From JBBQKG01 sp038326655 (GTDB taxonomy: Bacteria; Actinomycetota; Thermoleophilia; Solirubrobacterales; JBBDJG01): DNA of 64,000 nucleotides. Position 1 is the first letter of the stretch. Every line of letters begins with the position of its first letter. Below the pieces are notes generated by a model that saw only the letters and a list, made by a program, of their open reading frames with translations, had not been told where the DNA came from and ran no database searches. The position numbers and the translations under genes were made by a program. The DNA lies in contig JBBQKG010000016.1 of assembly GCA_038326655.1 (NCBI GenBank), positions 1 to 64,000 of the forward strand. The letters run 5' to 3'. Below, in pieces: positions 1 to 7,124 of the stretch.

Positions 1-113
1 TGGAGTTTCGGTGGGCAGCGGTCTATGAGATAGACGGCGAAGAGCTGAAGTCAGAGCACCTGTTCTTTGACCAGATGGATCTCCTCGGTCAGCTCGGACT
101 GCTACCCGAGTAG
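1..113 (+). CDS. SnoaL-like / ester cyclase family protein, 3' end only
   Basis: Only the last 36 codons are inside the window, reading in frame from base 3 to the TAG at 111-113. The peptide (…EFRWAAVYEIDGEELKSEHL…, ending GLLPE) resembles the last strand and C-terminal tail of SnoaL/NTF2-fold ester-cyclase-like proteins, small cone-shaped proteins that bind or convert small molecules. More SnoaL-like genes sit at the far end of the window. The N-terminal part is outside, so the assignment rests on the tail alone. Confidence 0.55.
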   Translation, partial: EFRWAAVYEIDGEELKSEHLFFDQMDLLGQLGLLPE

Positions 114-173
114 GCACTCCGACTTCCGGGCCGCCAGACTCCGTGGCCGACCAGACCGCTAGCGTCGCCCGAC

Positions 174-194
174 GCGCCCCCGATTTGGGGGCGC
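174..194. terminator. Intrinsic-terminator-like hairpin
   Basis: A perfect 8-bp stem, GCGCCCCC (174-181) and GGGGGCGC (187-194), closes a 5-base loop (GATTT). It follows the SnoaL-like stop by 60 bases and precedes the truncated HAD gene. Only a weak T tract (TT) follows, so efficiency is uncertain. Confidence 0.5.
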
Positions 195-278
195 TTGCAA
201 AAGTCGGTCTAGCCTCCGGCTAGCCCGGCAGAGGGAGAGTGCCTGGTGGGCTGATGAGGCCAGGAGTGGACGCGCTTC

Positions 279-779
279 ATGCGGGACGAACTCGGCGTCC
301 AGATCGACCCCGAGGCGATCGCGCGCGAGGTCGTCGGACGCCTCGCCCGCCGCTACCGCGAGCAGCTGCCGCTCCTGCCGCACGCCCGCGGCGCGGTCGA
401 GGCTCTGGCCGGGCGGTGGCCGCTCGGGGTCGCGTCTTCGTCGAACCGGCCGCTGTTCGACCTCGTGCTCGAGCTTGCGGGGCTGAGCCATCTGTTCACC
501 GCGACCGTTTCCTCGGAGGAGGCGTCACGCGGAAAGCCGGCGCCGGATGTCTATCTCGAGGCCGCGCGGCGGCTGGACGTGCAGCCCGAGACGTGTGCGG
601 CCGTGGAGGACTCGACGAACGGCATCCGCGCCGCGCACGCCGCCGGCATGCGCGTGATCGCGGTGCCGCGGCCGGACTACCCGCCCGCGCCCGAGGCGCT
701 CCCGCTCGCGGCTGCCGTGCTCGACTCGCTCGCCGAGCTCACGCCGCGTGTGATCGAGCCTGCCGCGACCACTGCGTGA
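279..779 (+). CDS. HAD-superfamily hydrolase lacking its N-terminal nucleophile motif
   Basis: The protein matches beta-phosphoglucomutase-like HAD hydrolases from the cap domain onward. Motif II is present as GVASSSN, motif III Lys as RGKPAPDVYLEAA, and motif IV as AVEDSTNGIRAAHAAG. Motif I (DxDGT/V, carrying the Asp nucleophile) should lie about 60 residues before this start and is absent. In-frame codons before the ATG still read G-Q-E-W-T-R-F, as in the family, but end at a TGA (255-257), and no upstream frame supplies the missing part. It is therefore a 5'-truncated remnant or an inactive protein. Its 3' end overlaps the convergent DUF427 gene by 41 bases. Confidence 0.7.
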   Translation: MRDELGVQIDPEAIAREVVGRLARRYREQLPLLPHARGAVEALAGRWPLGVASSSNRPLFDLVLELAGLSHLFTATVSSEEASRGKPAPDVYLEAARRLDVQPETCAAVEDSTNGIRAAHAAGMRVIAVPRPDYPPAPEALPLAAAVLDSLAELTPRVIEPAATTA

Positions 780-1581
780 CGGGCCGCTCCTGCGGCTCAC
801 CGTCGATCTCGAGGTCGATGCGCTCGTTGAAGAACGCGAGATGGCCCGCGATCGGCGCCGCCTCCCGCGTCGGCTCGGGATAGAACCAGACGAGGTCCTC
901 TTCGAGCGAGCCGCCCGCCTGCACCGACTTGTAGGACGCAAAGCCCTTGTAGGCGCACCCGGTCTGCCGGGCGGAGTCGAGCAGCTCGGCGCGCACGTCA
1001 TCCGGCGGGATGTACCAGCGCGGCGGCAGGCCGGTCTCGAAGATCACCTTTGCCCGCGTGGTGTCGGCGAGCAACTCGCCGTTCAGCGACACCCGCACGC
1101 GGCGCGACGTGTCGAGCACGTCGACCCTGTGGTAGGGGTCGCGCGCGTGCACGATCGCGGGCTCGTCCTCCTCGAGCCACTCGTCCGCCGAGTGCCAGTA
1201 GAAGGCGACGTACCCGGCCAGGGGCGGCGCGTCGGCAATCGGCTCGGGATAGGACCAGGCGGCGTTTTCGGCCACGCGGCCGCCGGCGCGCACCGACCAG
1301 TAGCGCGCCTCGCCCTTGAAGGGGCAGTGGGAAGTGTGGTCCGTCGGCTCCAGCAGGTCCATGCGGACGTCCGACTCCGGGAAGTAATAGACCGGCAGGT
1401 GGTTCTGCTCGTGGAGCAGCTTCGCGTGGCGGCTGTCGACGATCGTCTCGCCGCCGAACCGGGCGCGGATGCGCCGCGGCGAGTCCTCGAACAGGATCAC
1501 GCCCCGGGGGCGGGGCACCTCGAAGTTGAAGCTGCCGCCGGGTTGCCGCCCGAACGGCCCGGTGCCGACCATGAGTGACAC
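739..1581 (-). CDS. DUF427 domain-containing protein (two repeats)
   Basis: A 280-aa protein with two tandem copies of the small DUF427 beta fold. Each copy contains the typical path of a LPPRWYIPPDDVR / LPVYYFPESDVRMD segment, a Cys in C(P/A)(F/Y)KG, and a W-Y/F-YPEP motif (WSYPEP, WFYPEP). DUF427 proteins are widespread in actinobacteria. Their biochemical role is not established, so no function is claimed. The GTG at 1581 is used; an ATG three codons further in (1572) is an alternative. The 3' end overlaps the truncated HAD gene on the other strand. Confidence 0.88.
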   Translation of the reverse strand: MSLMVGTGPFGRQPGGSFNFEVPRPRGVILFEDSPRRIRARFGGETIVDSRHAKLLHEQNHLPVYYFPESDVRMDLLEPTDHTSHCPFKGEARYWSVRAGGRVAENAAWSYPEPIADAPPLAGYVAFYWHSADEWLEEDEPAIVHARDPYHRVDVLDTSRRVRVSLNGELLADTTRAKVIFETGLPPRWYIPPDDVRAELLDSARQTGCAYKGFASYKSVQAGGSLEEDLVWFYPEPTREAAPIAGHLAFFNERIDLEIDGEPQERPVTQWSRQARSHAA

Positions 1582-1585
1582 GCCC

Positions 1586-1657
1586 TCAGCTTAAGGGGCT
1601 CGGGACGAAGAACTCGAGCAGCATGAGCGTGATCAGGACTGCGCCGAGGACTCCCAC
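1586..1657 (-). CDS. Possible 23-aa single-span membrane peptide
   Basis: Fifteen bases after the thioesterase stop, on the same strand, a GTG opens a 23-codon frame reading VGVLGAVLITLMLLEFFVPS plus PLS. An AAAGG lies 9 bases before the start. The sequence is almost entirely one hydrophobic helix and ends just before the DUF427 gene. Hydrophobicity, spacing and the purine-rich site support a real small gene. There is no homology evidence and the frame is short, so it could be chance. Confidence 0.35.
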   Translation of the reverse strand: MGVLGAVLITLMLLEFFVPSPLS

Positions 1658-1672
1658 GAGCGGTCGCCTTTG

Positions 1673-2170
1673 CTAGCCGGAGTCTTCCGAGCGGCCGGCG
1701 CGGATCTCCTGGCGCTCGGCGAGCCGGTTCCGGCGCCGGACCTCGGCCTCGCGCATCCGGCGCTCCTGGTCGGGCGAGTCGGCAGACAGTGGCGGCGCAG
1801 TGGTCGGACGGCCCTCGTCGTCGAGCACGACCATCGTCAGGTAGGCGGTGCTCGTGTGCCTCGCCTCGCCGGTCATCGGGTCCTCCGATTCGACGCGCAC
1901 GCCGACCTCCATCGAGGTGCGCCAGACCGCGTTTACCGTCGCCTTACACGTGAGCAGCTGGCCGACGTGTACGGGATGGAGGAATGTCATCCGGTCGATC
2001 GCGGCCGTCACGACGCGGCGACGGCAATGCTTGACCGCCGAGATCCCCGCGGCTTCGTCGCATAGCTTCATGACGGTGCCGCCGTGGACGAAGCCGGCGC
2101 TGTTGGCGTCGGTGATCGACATCCAGCGGATGAGCGCCGCCTCGGAGGCGCTTGCGGGCCGGGGTTCCAC
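1673..2170 (-). CDS. Acyl-CoA thioesterase (hotdog fold, YciA/ACOT7-like)
   Basis: A 165-aa single hotdog-domain protein. The helix region NSAGFVHGGTVMKLCDEAAG is the typical hotdog active-site segment of YciA/ACOT-type thioesterases, which hydrolyse acyl-CoA to free acid and CoA. The central strands include TAAIDRMTFLHPVHVGQLL, and STAYLTMVVLDDEGRP is the family's last strand. The Arg/Glu-rich tail after residue 130 is not part of the fold. The GTG start is favoured because a TAAGAT hexamer lies exactly 6 bases upstream, as for other leaderless genes here. A possible membrane peptide follows on the same strand. Confidence 0.85.
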   Translation of the reverse strand: MEPRPASASEAALIRWMSITDANSAGFVHGGTVMKLCDEAAGISAVKHCRRRVVTAAIDRMTFLHPVHVGQLLTCKATVNAVWRTSMEVGVRVESEDPMTGEARHTSTAYLTMVVLDDEGRPTTAPPLSADSPDQERRMREAEVRRRNRLAERQEIRAGRSEDSG

Positions 2171-2176
2171 CGGCGG

Positions 2177-2182
2177 ATCTTA
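2177..2182 (-). promoter_or_regulatory. -10 box (TAAGAT) of a probable leaderless transcript
   Basis: On the minus strand TAAGAT is followed by 6 bases (CCGCCG) and then the GTG of the thioesterase. This spacing puts the transcription start at or next to the start codon. No Shine-Dalgarno sequence fits in the gap. Confidence 0.5.
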
Positions 2183-2237
2183 GGCGTGCGCTTCGGCCGG
2201 GGCCACTCGGCCCTGTTCCTGACGCGCCCGGCTCGGC

Positions 2238-2909
2238 TTAGCTCGCCTGGCTCGTGCCCGTGCTCGCGCCGAGGCCCACGGGGCAGGTCACGCCCGTGCC
2301 GCCGAGACCGCAGTAGCCGTTCGGGTTCTTCTCGAGGTACTGCTGGTGGTAGTCCTCGGCGTAGTAGAGGTCGCCCAGCGGTGAGATCTCGGTCGTGATC
2401 GGCCCGTAGCGGGACTCGCGAAGCTGTTCCTCGTACATGTCGCGTGAGCGCTCGGCCGCCTCGCGTTGCGCCTCGGACGTGAAGAGGATCGCGGAGCGGT
2501 ACTGCGTTCCGACGTCGTTGCCCTGCCGCATGCCCTGGGTCGGGTCGTGGCCCTCCCAGAAGAGCCGCAGCAGTTCGTCGTAGCTCGTCTTTGCCGGGTC
2601 GAACACGACCAGCACCGCCTCGGTGTGGCCGGTGCGGCCGCCGCAGACCTCACCATAGGTGGGGTTGGGCGTGTAGCCGCCGGCGTAGCCGACCGCGGTC
2701 GTGTACACGCCGGGGGCCTGCCAGAACACACGCTCGGCGCCCCAGAAGCAGCCGAGCCCGAACACGGCCTGCTCGAGCCCGTCGGGGAAGGGCGGCTCGA
2801 GCGGCGTTCCGATCACCTCGTGGCGCGCGGGCACCGGCATCCGTTCCTCCCGGCCCGGGAGGGCGTCTTCGGGGGTTACGTCTTTGGTCTTCTTGAAGAG
2901 AAAGGTCAT
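2238..2909 (-). CDS. msrA: Peptide-methionine (S)-S-oxide reductase MsrA
   Basis: MsrA reduces methionine-S-sulfoxide in proteins and free methionine. The catalytic Cys is in the signature FGLGCFWGAERVFW, followed by YAGGYTPNPTYGEVC, GHTEAVLVVFDP and RSAILFTSEAQ, all family hallmarks. The C-terminal YHQQYLEKNPNGYCGLGGTG carries resolving Cys residues. At 223 aa it is full length, with about 45 extra N-terminal residues before the domain. It stands alone between the thioesterase and a secreted protein, and is probably part of cytosolic oxidative-damage repair. Confidence 0.96.
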   Translation of the reverse strand: MTFLFKKTKDVTPEDALPGREERMPVPARHEVIGTPLEPPFPDGLEQAVFGLGCFWGAERVFWQAPGVYTTAVGYAGGYTPNPTYGEVCGGRTGHTEAVLVVFDPAKTSYDELLRLFWEGHDPTQGMRQGNDVGTQYRSAILFTSEAQREAAERSRDMYEEQLRESRYGPITTEISPLGDLYYAEDYHQQYLEKNPNGYCGLGGTGVTCPVGLGASTGTSQAS

Positions 2910-2940
2910 GCCCCAACTGTACGGGCACGCCTTCGATTCA

Positions 2941-3544
2941 TTACAACGCCGAAGCCGGATACCGCCAGCCGTCGCGGTAGATCCTGTTCACTTCCTGCCG
3001 GGTATCGACGCGTGCTGCGCAATTCGGGTCCGCCGGCACCGTCTGGTTGAGGAATGCGCCACCGCCGCCGGGCCCGAAGAACGGCGTGAACTGGGCCGGG
3101 AACCCCGGTAGCAGCCGCGGATCGGCCGGCAGGCCCCCCAACGACCAGGTTGTCGACGCGCACGCCGCCCATGCCGCGGGCCTTGTCGAAGAAGTAGCTG
3201 CCGTCCCAGTGCCAGAGGGTCGGCTCCGTGCCCTGGACGATCGAGCCCGTCCAGTGATCGGTCTGGTGGTAGAAGCACTTCGTCGTGGCGGCCGCGACCC
3301 GCGCCGGCTCGTTGAGCAGGAAATCGACGATGCCGAAGTCGGTCACGTTCTCGTTCGTCTTGTCGAACTCGACGCAGAACGGGTCCGCGTTCGGGTCCGG
3401 GAAGTCCACCCCGGTGCCGACGTTCTGGACCTTGCAGCGAAACGGGTTGCTCCCGTCATACGGTGCGAACGGCGTCGCACTCGCGGTGGCGACGAGCGCC
3501 AGTGCGCCCACCATGACGGCGATGCATGCGGTCGTGCGTCTCAC
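2941..3544 (-). CDS. Secreted protein of unknown function, interrupted by a frameshift
   Basis: The frame opens with GTG after a strong AGGGGAGGG site and a clear Sec signal peptide (…VMVGALALVATASATPF). About 140 residues follow (FDKTNENVTDFGIVDFLLNE, FYHQTDHWTGSI, LWHWDGSYFFDKARG). After DNLVVGG the frame must shift to continue as LPADPRLLPGFPAQFTPFFG…, ending WRYPASAL at 2941. The switch falls in a run of six G (minus strand, 3132-3137); five G would restore a single frame of 200 aa. The unshifted frame runs into low-complexity Arg-rich sequence to 2906 and overlaps msrA. I do not recognise a named domain. Confidence 0.6.
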
Positions 3545-3559
3545 CAGACCCTCCCCTGA

Positions 3560-3614
3560 TCAACGGTTCCCCGGTCAACGGTTTTTATAAGTCGGGTTAT
3601 ACCCGGGTTATACC
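3560..3614. promoter_or_regulatory. Divergent control region with two pairs of direct repeats
   Basis: Between the secreted-protein gene (minus) and the DUF5987-like gene (plus), TCAACGGTT occurs at 3560-3568 and 3575-3583, 15 bases apart. CGGGTTATACC occurs twice back to back at 3593-3603 and 3604-3614, an exact 11-bp tandem repeat (about one helical turn). Such phased repeats are typical of binding sites for dimeric or cooperative regulators. No regulator is encoded next to it. Confidence 0.5.
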
Positions 3615-3697
3615 AGAGGTTGCAAGCTGCTGAATTTCCGGTAAGGTTCGCGCCCGCAGCGATGCCGGGCGCAAGATTCTGGGGAGGATCGATCAGC

Positions 3698-4384
3698 TTG
3701 GAAGTCCCCGAAAACGTCGTAGACCGCGTGGTCGAGCGGAGTCCCGCGGGCAAGCTGTTTTCCCGCCGCCAGGTGCTGCAGCGCGCGACCGTGCTCGGCC
3801 TTGGCGGCCTCGTGATGTCCGCGTTGCCGGCCGCGGAGCGCATCCTCGCGCTGGCCGAGCCCGCACTCGCGGCGACCACGGTCACGGACGGCACGCTGCA
3901 GGCGGTCGCCGACACGTTGATACCGGGCCGCAAGGTGGACCGCACCGACCTCGGCAACGAGGTGCACCCGAATGCGATCGCCGGGGTGCACGCCGAGCCC
4001 GGCGCGGTGCAGGCCGACGCGCTCGCGCTCTACCACGATCCGCTGATCGGCTTCGACGCGCTGGTACCGGCGTTCCTGTCCGAGCTGGAGACGCGCTCGC
4101 TGCTGCGCGGCGGCCAGTTCCTGGACCTTCCGTTCTCGAAGCGAGTCGCGGTCTGTCTCGACGGCCTCGACCCCGCGAATCCGAGCGTGCTGGTCTGGGA
4201 GGCGGTGGCCGCGGTGCCGTTCGCGGCCTTCCTCGTCGTGGCGACGCAGGAGAACGCCACGATCGACACCGCCTGCGGGCTCCAGGTGATCGGCCACCCG
4301 GGCACCGCGCCGAACGGCTACGCCGAATACTCATACGGGAAGAAGCTCTCGCGTGAGCTGACCGCGAACGGAAGCCTGCCGTGA
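3698..4384 (+). CDS. Tat-exported DUF5987-like protein, partner of a GMC oxidoreductase
   Basis: Near the N-terminus is a twin-arginine signal, SRRQVLQRATVLGLGGLVMS, so the protein is probably exported folded. The mature part (VADTLIPGRKVD…, PFAAFLVVATQENA, GYAEYSYGKKLSRELTANG) resembles small proteins encoded just upstream of GMC/cholesterol-oxidase-like enzymes (DUF5987 family) and, more loosely, gluconate dehydrogenase subunit 3. The TTG at 3698 is chosen because GGGGAGGA lies 9 bases before it; upstream in-frame starts lack a site. Its TGA overlaps the GTG of the oxidoreductase, so the two are translationally coupled and probably form a two-protein complex. Confidence 0.75.
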   Translation: MEVPENVVDRVVERSPAGKLFSRRQVLQRATVLGLGGLVMSALPAAERILALAEPALAATTVTDGTLQAVADTLIPGRKVDRTDLGNEVHPNAIAGVHAEPGAVQADALALYHDPLIGFDALVPAFLSELETRSLLRGGQFLDLPFSKRVAVCLDGLDPANPSVLVWEAVAAVPFAAFLVVATQENATIDTACGLQVIGHPGTAPNGYAEYSYGKKLSRELTANGSLP

Positions 4385-6104
4385 GCGGCGTGGAGCGGGT
4401 CGACGTCTGCATCGTGGGCTCCGGCTTCGGCGGGTCGATCTCCGCCTATCGCCTGGCCGAGCTTTACCGCGCGGCGGGCGCGAACCCCAGCGTGATGGTG
4501 CTCGAGCGGGGCCCGCGGCATCTCCACACCGATTTCAGGCAGTCGATGGACATCAAGCTGCTCTCGCGCGTCTACGGCCTGGTCCAGGGCGACGGCGCCC
4601 AGATCGTGGTGGGCAATGGAGTCGGCGGCGGCTCCAACCTCTATCTCGCCGCCTCTCTGCGGGCGCCGACCGAGACCTTCGAGCGCCGCGACCACCGTCC
4701 CGACGACGGTCCCGACCGGCGGATGTGGCCGGCCGAGATCAGCCGGGCCGCGCTCGACCCTTACTCGCCCGCGTCGAGGCGGCCCTGCGCGTCCAGCGGC
4801 CCACGTGGAAGCAGGTCTCGAAATCGGGAGGACTCTGGGCTGCGACCTTGGCCGCGGCTGGCCATTCGTGCGACCGGGTACCGGTCGCGATTGATTTGAA
4901 CCGCTGCATCCAGGCGAAGTGGTGCCACACCGGGTGCATCTACGGGGCCAAGAACTCCGTGATCACGAACTACCTCGCCTCGGCTGAAGCGCTCGGTGTC
5001 CAGGTGCGGCCGAGCTACGAGGCGCAGATCGTGACGCAGAGCTCGGCGCGTCCCTACCGCTACGTGCTGACGGCCGCGGAGCTCGACAACGAGGGCGACA
5101 ACCCGACGCGCCAGCCAACCGGGAGCACGATCCAGATCGAGTGCAAGGTGCTGATCCTCTCGGGCGGAGCAATGGGGAACGCGCCGCTCTTGATGCGCTC
5201 CCGGCCGAACCTGCCGAGCCTCTCGCCGCAGCTCGGCAAGAGCCTGGGCATCAACGGCGACCACATCGCCGGGATCGAGTACGACGAGCAGAAGGTGCGG
5301 GACGTGCTCGGGCTGCCCGGCTACGGCCAGTTCTACAAGGGCAACCACATCACCACGATGAGCTACGACTGGTGGGTCGGGCGCGCGGCGCACGCGTTCG
5401 ACGGCACCCGGTTCACACTGCAGGAGATCTACCTGTCCGGGCTCGCTCACGCGCTGTACGACGACGCGCGAGACCCCGCCGGCGCGCCCTCGTGGTGGGG
5501 CGTGCAGAAGAAGCAGAACCTGTCTACGTGGAACAACCACATCGAGGTGCTCGCGATGGTCGAGGACACCAATGACGGCGAGTTCCTCTCGCCGCCGCCG
5601 ACAGGCGGCGCGGCCCATCCGAACGCGGGCCCGATCTGGATCGCGCCGTTCAAGTACGCGCTGTCCGATCAGACCGTGCGCGTCCGTGAGGCGGCGAACG
5701 CGGCAATGAAGGCGGCCGCGGAGCGCGCCGGCCTCGCGCGGTTCATGAAGTTCACGTTCCGCACGGCGAACGCGTCGCACCCGCTCGGCGGCTGCCGGAT
5801 GGCGGGTTCCAGCGACCTCGGGGTGGTGGACCACCGTAACGAGGCTTTCGGCAACGAGGGTCTCTTCTGCATCGACTCGTCCTCGATTCCGACCTCGCTC
5901 GGCGTGAACCCGTCGCTGACGATCTCGGCCGTCTCCGAGCGGGCGGTCGCCCAGCTGATCGACCGGGCCGCCGACTACGGCCTGCCCGCGAAGCCGCCCG
6001 GCTTCGCGCCGGGGGTGCCCAGCGTGATCCTCGGCCCGCATACCGAGCCCGTGCGGCGCCGCTCGGACACCGACGTCGACGCCAAGGTCCACAGCTACTC
6101 CTGA
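4381..6104 (+). CDS. GMC-family FAD oxidoreductase (cholesterol-oxidase-like), one frameshift
   Basis: The N-terminal FAD Rossmann motif is DVCIVGSGFGGSISAYRLAE, followed by GNGVGGGSNLYLAASLRAP. The C-terminal catalytic block reads SHPLGGCRMAG…FCIDSSSIPTSLGVNPSLTI, with the His and Asn expected for GMC alcohol oxidoreductases. The frame breaks near 4761-4764: up to …ISRAALDPY it is in the GTG-4381 frame, then ARVEAALRVQRPTWKQVSK continues one frame over to 6104. One inserted base would repair it, giving about 574 aa. The substrate is unknown. A sterol or other secondary alcohol would fit the family, and the Tat-exported neighbour suggests work outside the cytosol. Confidence 0.85.
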
Positions 6105-6194
6105 CCTCGCCGGCCGGCGGAGGTCCGCCAGCGCCGGCCCGAAATAAGCCCGCGAGCCACCGGATTGGGGCTTAGAGTGGTTTCATAACGCACT

Positions 6195-6758
6195 ATGTCG
6201 CTCGGGCTGATCGCAGATGCCGACCTCGTCGCCCGCTGTCGCGCAGGCGACCAGCAGGCCTGGGCCGAGCTCGTCAAACGCTTCTCGCGCTACGTGTACG
6301 CGATCACGTCGCGCGTCTACCGCCTGAGCTCGCACGACGCCGAGGACGTTTTCCAGGATGTCTTCGCCCGCACCTTCGAGCATCTCGACGAGCTCCGCGA
6401 CGATGCTTCGGTGCGGCCGTGGATCGCGACGCTGACGCGCCGGCTGTGCGTCGACAAGCTGCGCAGCGGCGGCCGCGAGCAGCTGGTCGAGGAGCCGCTC
6501 GACGGGGTTGGCACCGATGACGCGCTCGGCGAGCTGGACGAGGCGATGGCGATCCACGATGCGATGCGCACGCTGCCCGAGCACTGCGCCGAGATCCTCG
6601 ACCGGTTCTTCACCCGCGACGAGAGCTACAAGACGATCGGCGAGGCGCTCGACCTGCCCCCGGGGACGATCGCGAGCAGGATCTCGAGATGTCTCTCGAA
6701 ACTCCGGAAGCAACTCGAGGGAAGAAAGCCACGGTTCCAGCCGTCAATAGACCAATGA
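6195..6758 (+). CDS. ECF-type RNA polymerase sigma factor
   Basis: A 187-aa protein with region 2 (DLVARCRAGDQQAWAELVKR, then DAEDVFQDVFARTFEHLDEL, PWIATLTRRLCVDKLR) and region 4 (MRTLPEHCAEILDRFF … YKTIGEALDLPPGTIASRIS), the full two-domain layout of ECF sigma factors. It directs RNA polymerase to an alternative promoter set. The next gene starts inside its stop codon (ATGA) and is likely its partner, but that partner does not look like a usual membrane-bound or zinc-binding anti-sigma factor. Region 1 and the sigma-3 domain are absent, as expected for the group. Confidence 0.92.
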   Translation: MSLGLIADADLVARCRAGDQQAWAELVKRFSRYVYAITSRVYRLSSHDAEDVFQDVFARTFEHLDELRDDASVRPWIATLTRRLCVDKLRSGGREQLVEEPLDGVGTDDALGELDEAMAIHDAMRTLPEHCAEILDRFFTRDESYKTIGEALDLPPGTIASRISRCLSKLRKQLEGRKPRFQPSIDQ

Positions 6759-7018
6759 CGATGATGAACCCATACGACGAAGAGCGGTTGGCCAGATTGC
6801 TCCGGACGCTTCCTCCAGCGCCCGAGGCCTGGGTCGCCGCCGCGCAGGAGCTTCCGCGGGCCCGCCGCGAGATCGACGAGATCGCGGCGAGAGCAGATGC
6901 GGACCACGAGTTCCGGGCTGCGGTCACCGCAGACCTCGAGGCGGCACTCGCAGCCGCCGGCTACGAGGTCGACCCGAGCCTCCTGCCGGCGCTGCGCGCA
7001 CGCCTCGAGTCCGTCTAG
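6755..7018 (+). CDS. Small protein coupled to the ECF sigma factor, unknown function
   Basis: An 87-aa acidic, Ala/Glu/Arg-rich protein starting with ATG in the ATGA overlap with the sigma factor stop (MTMMNPYDEERLARLLRTL…, then PPAPEAWVAAAQELP…). It has no transmembrane segment, no Cys and no HxxxCxxC zinc site. The helical composition would suit a protein-protein adaptor. The coupling suggests it controls or accompanies the sigma factor, which is inference from position only. Confidence 0.7.
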   Translation: MTMMNPYDEERLARLLRTLPPAPEAWVAAAQELPRARREIDEIAARADADHEFRAAVTADLEAALAAAGYEVDPSLLPALRARLESV

Positions 7019-7110
7019 GACAGGCTCAGGTCGGTCACGTCGCGGGGCGCGCGGCTGAAACCGCTGTGGCGGTGGCCTGCGATTGCCTGGCGAGTGCCGG
7101 GCGGCTCCCA

Positions 7111-7116
7111 TAGACT
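7111..7116 (+). promoter_or_regulatory. -10 box (TAGACT) before the cyclase gene
   Basis: TAGACT ends 8 bases before the GTG at 7125. With a start site 6-9 bases after the hexamer, the transcript would begin at the start codon or within a base or two of it. No clear -35 sits at 17 bases. Confidence 0.4.
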
Positions 7117-7124
7117 GATCCTCC

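Noticed and set aside
3132..3137. Programmed frameshift at the run of six G
   Set aside because: No slippery heptamer with downstream stem is apparent, and six other genes show unrelated single-base breaks.
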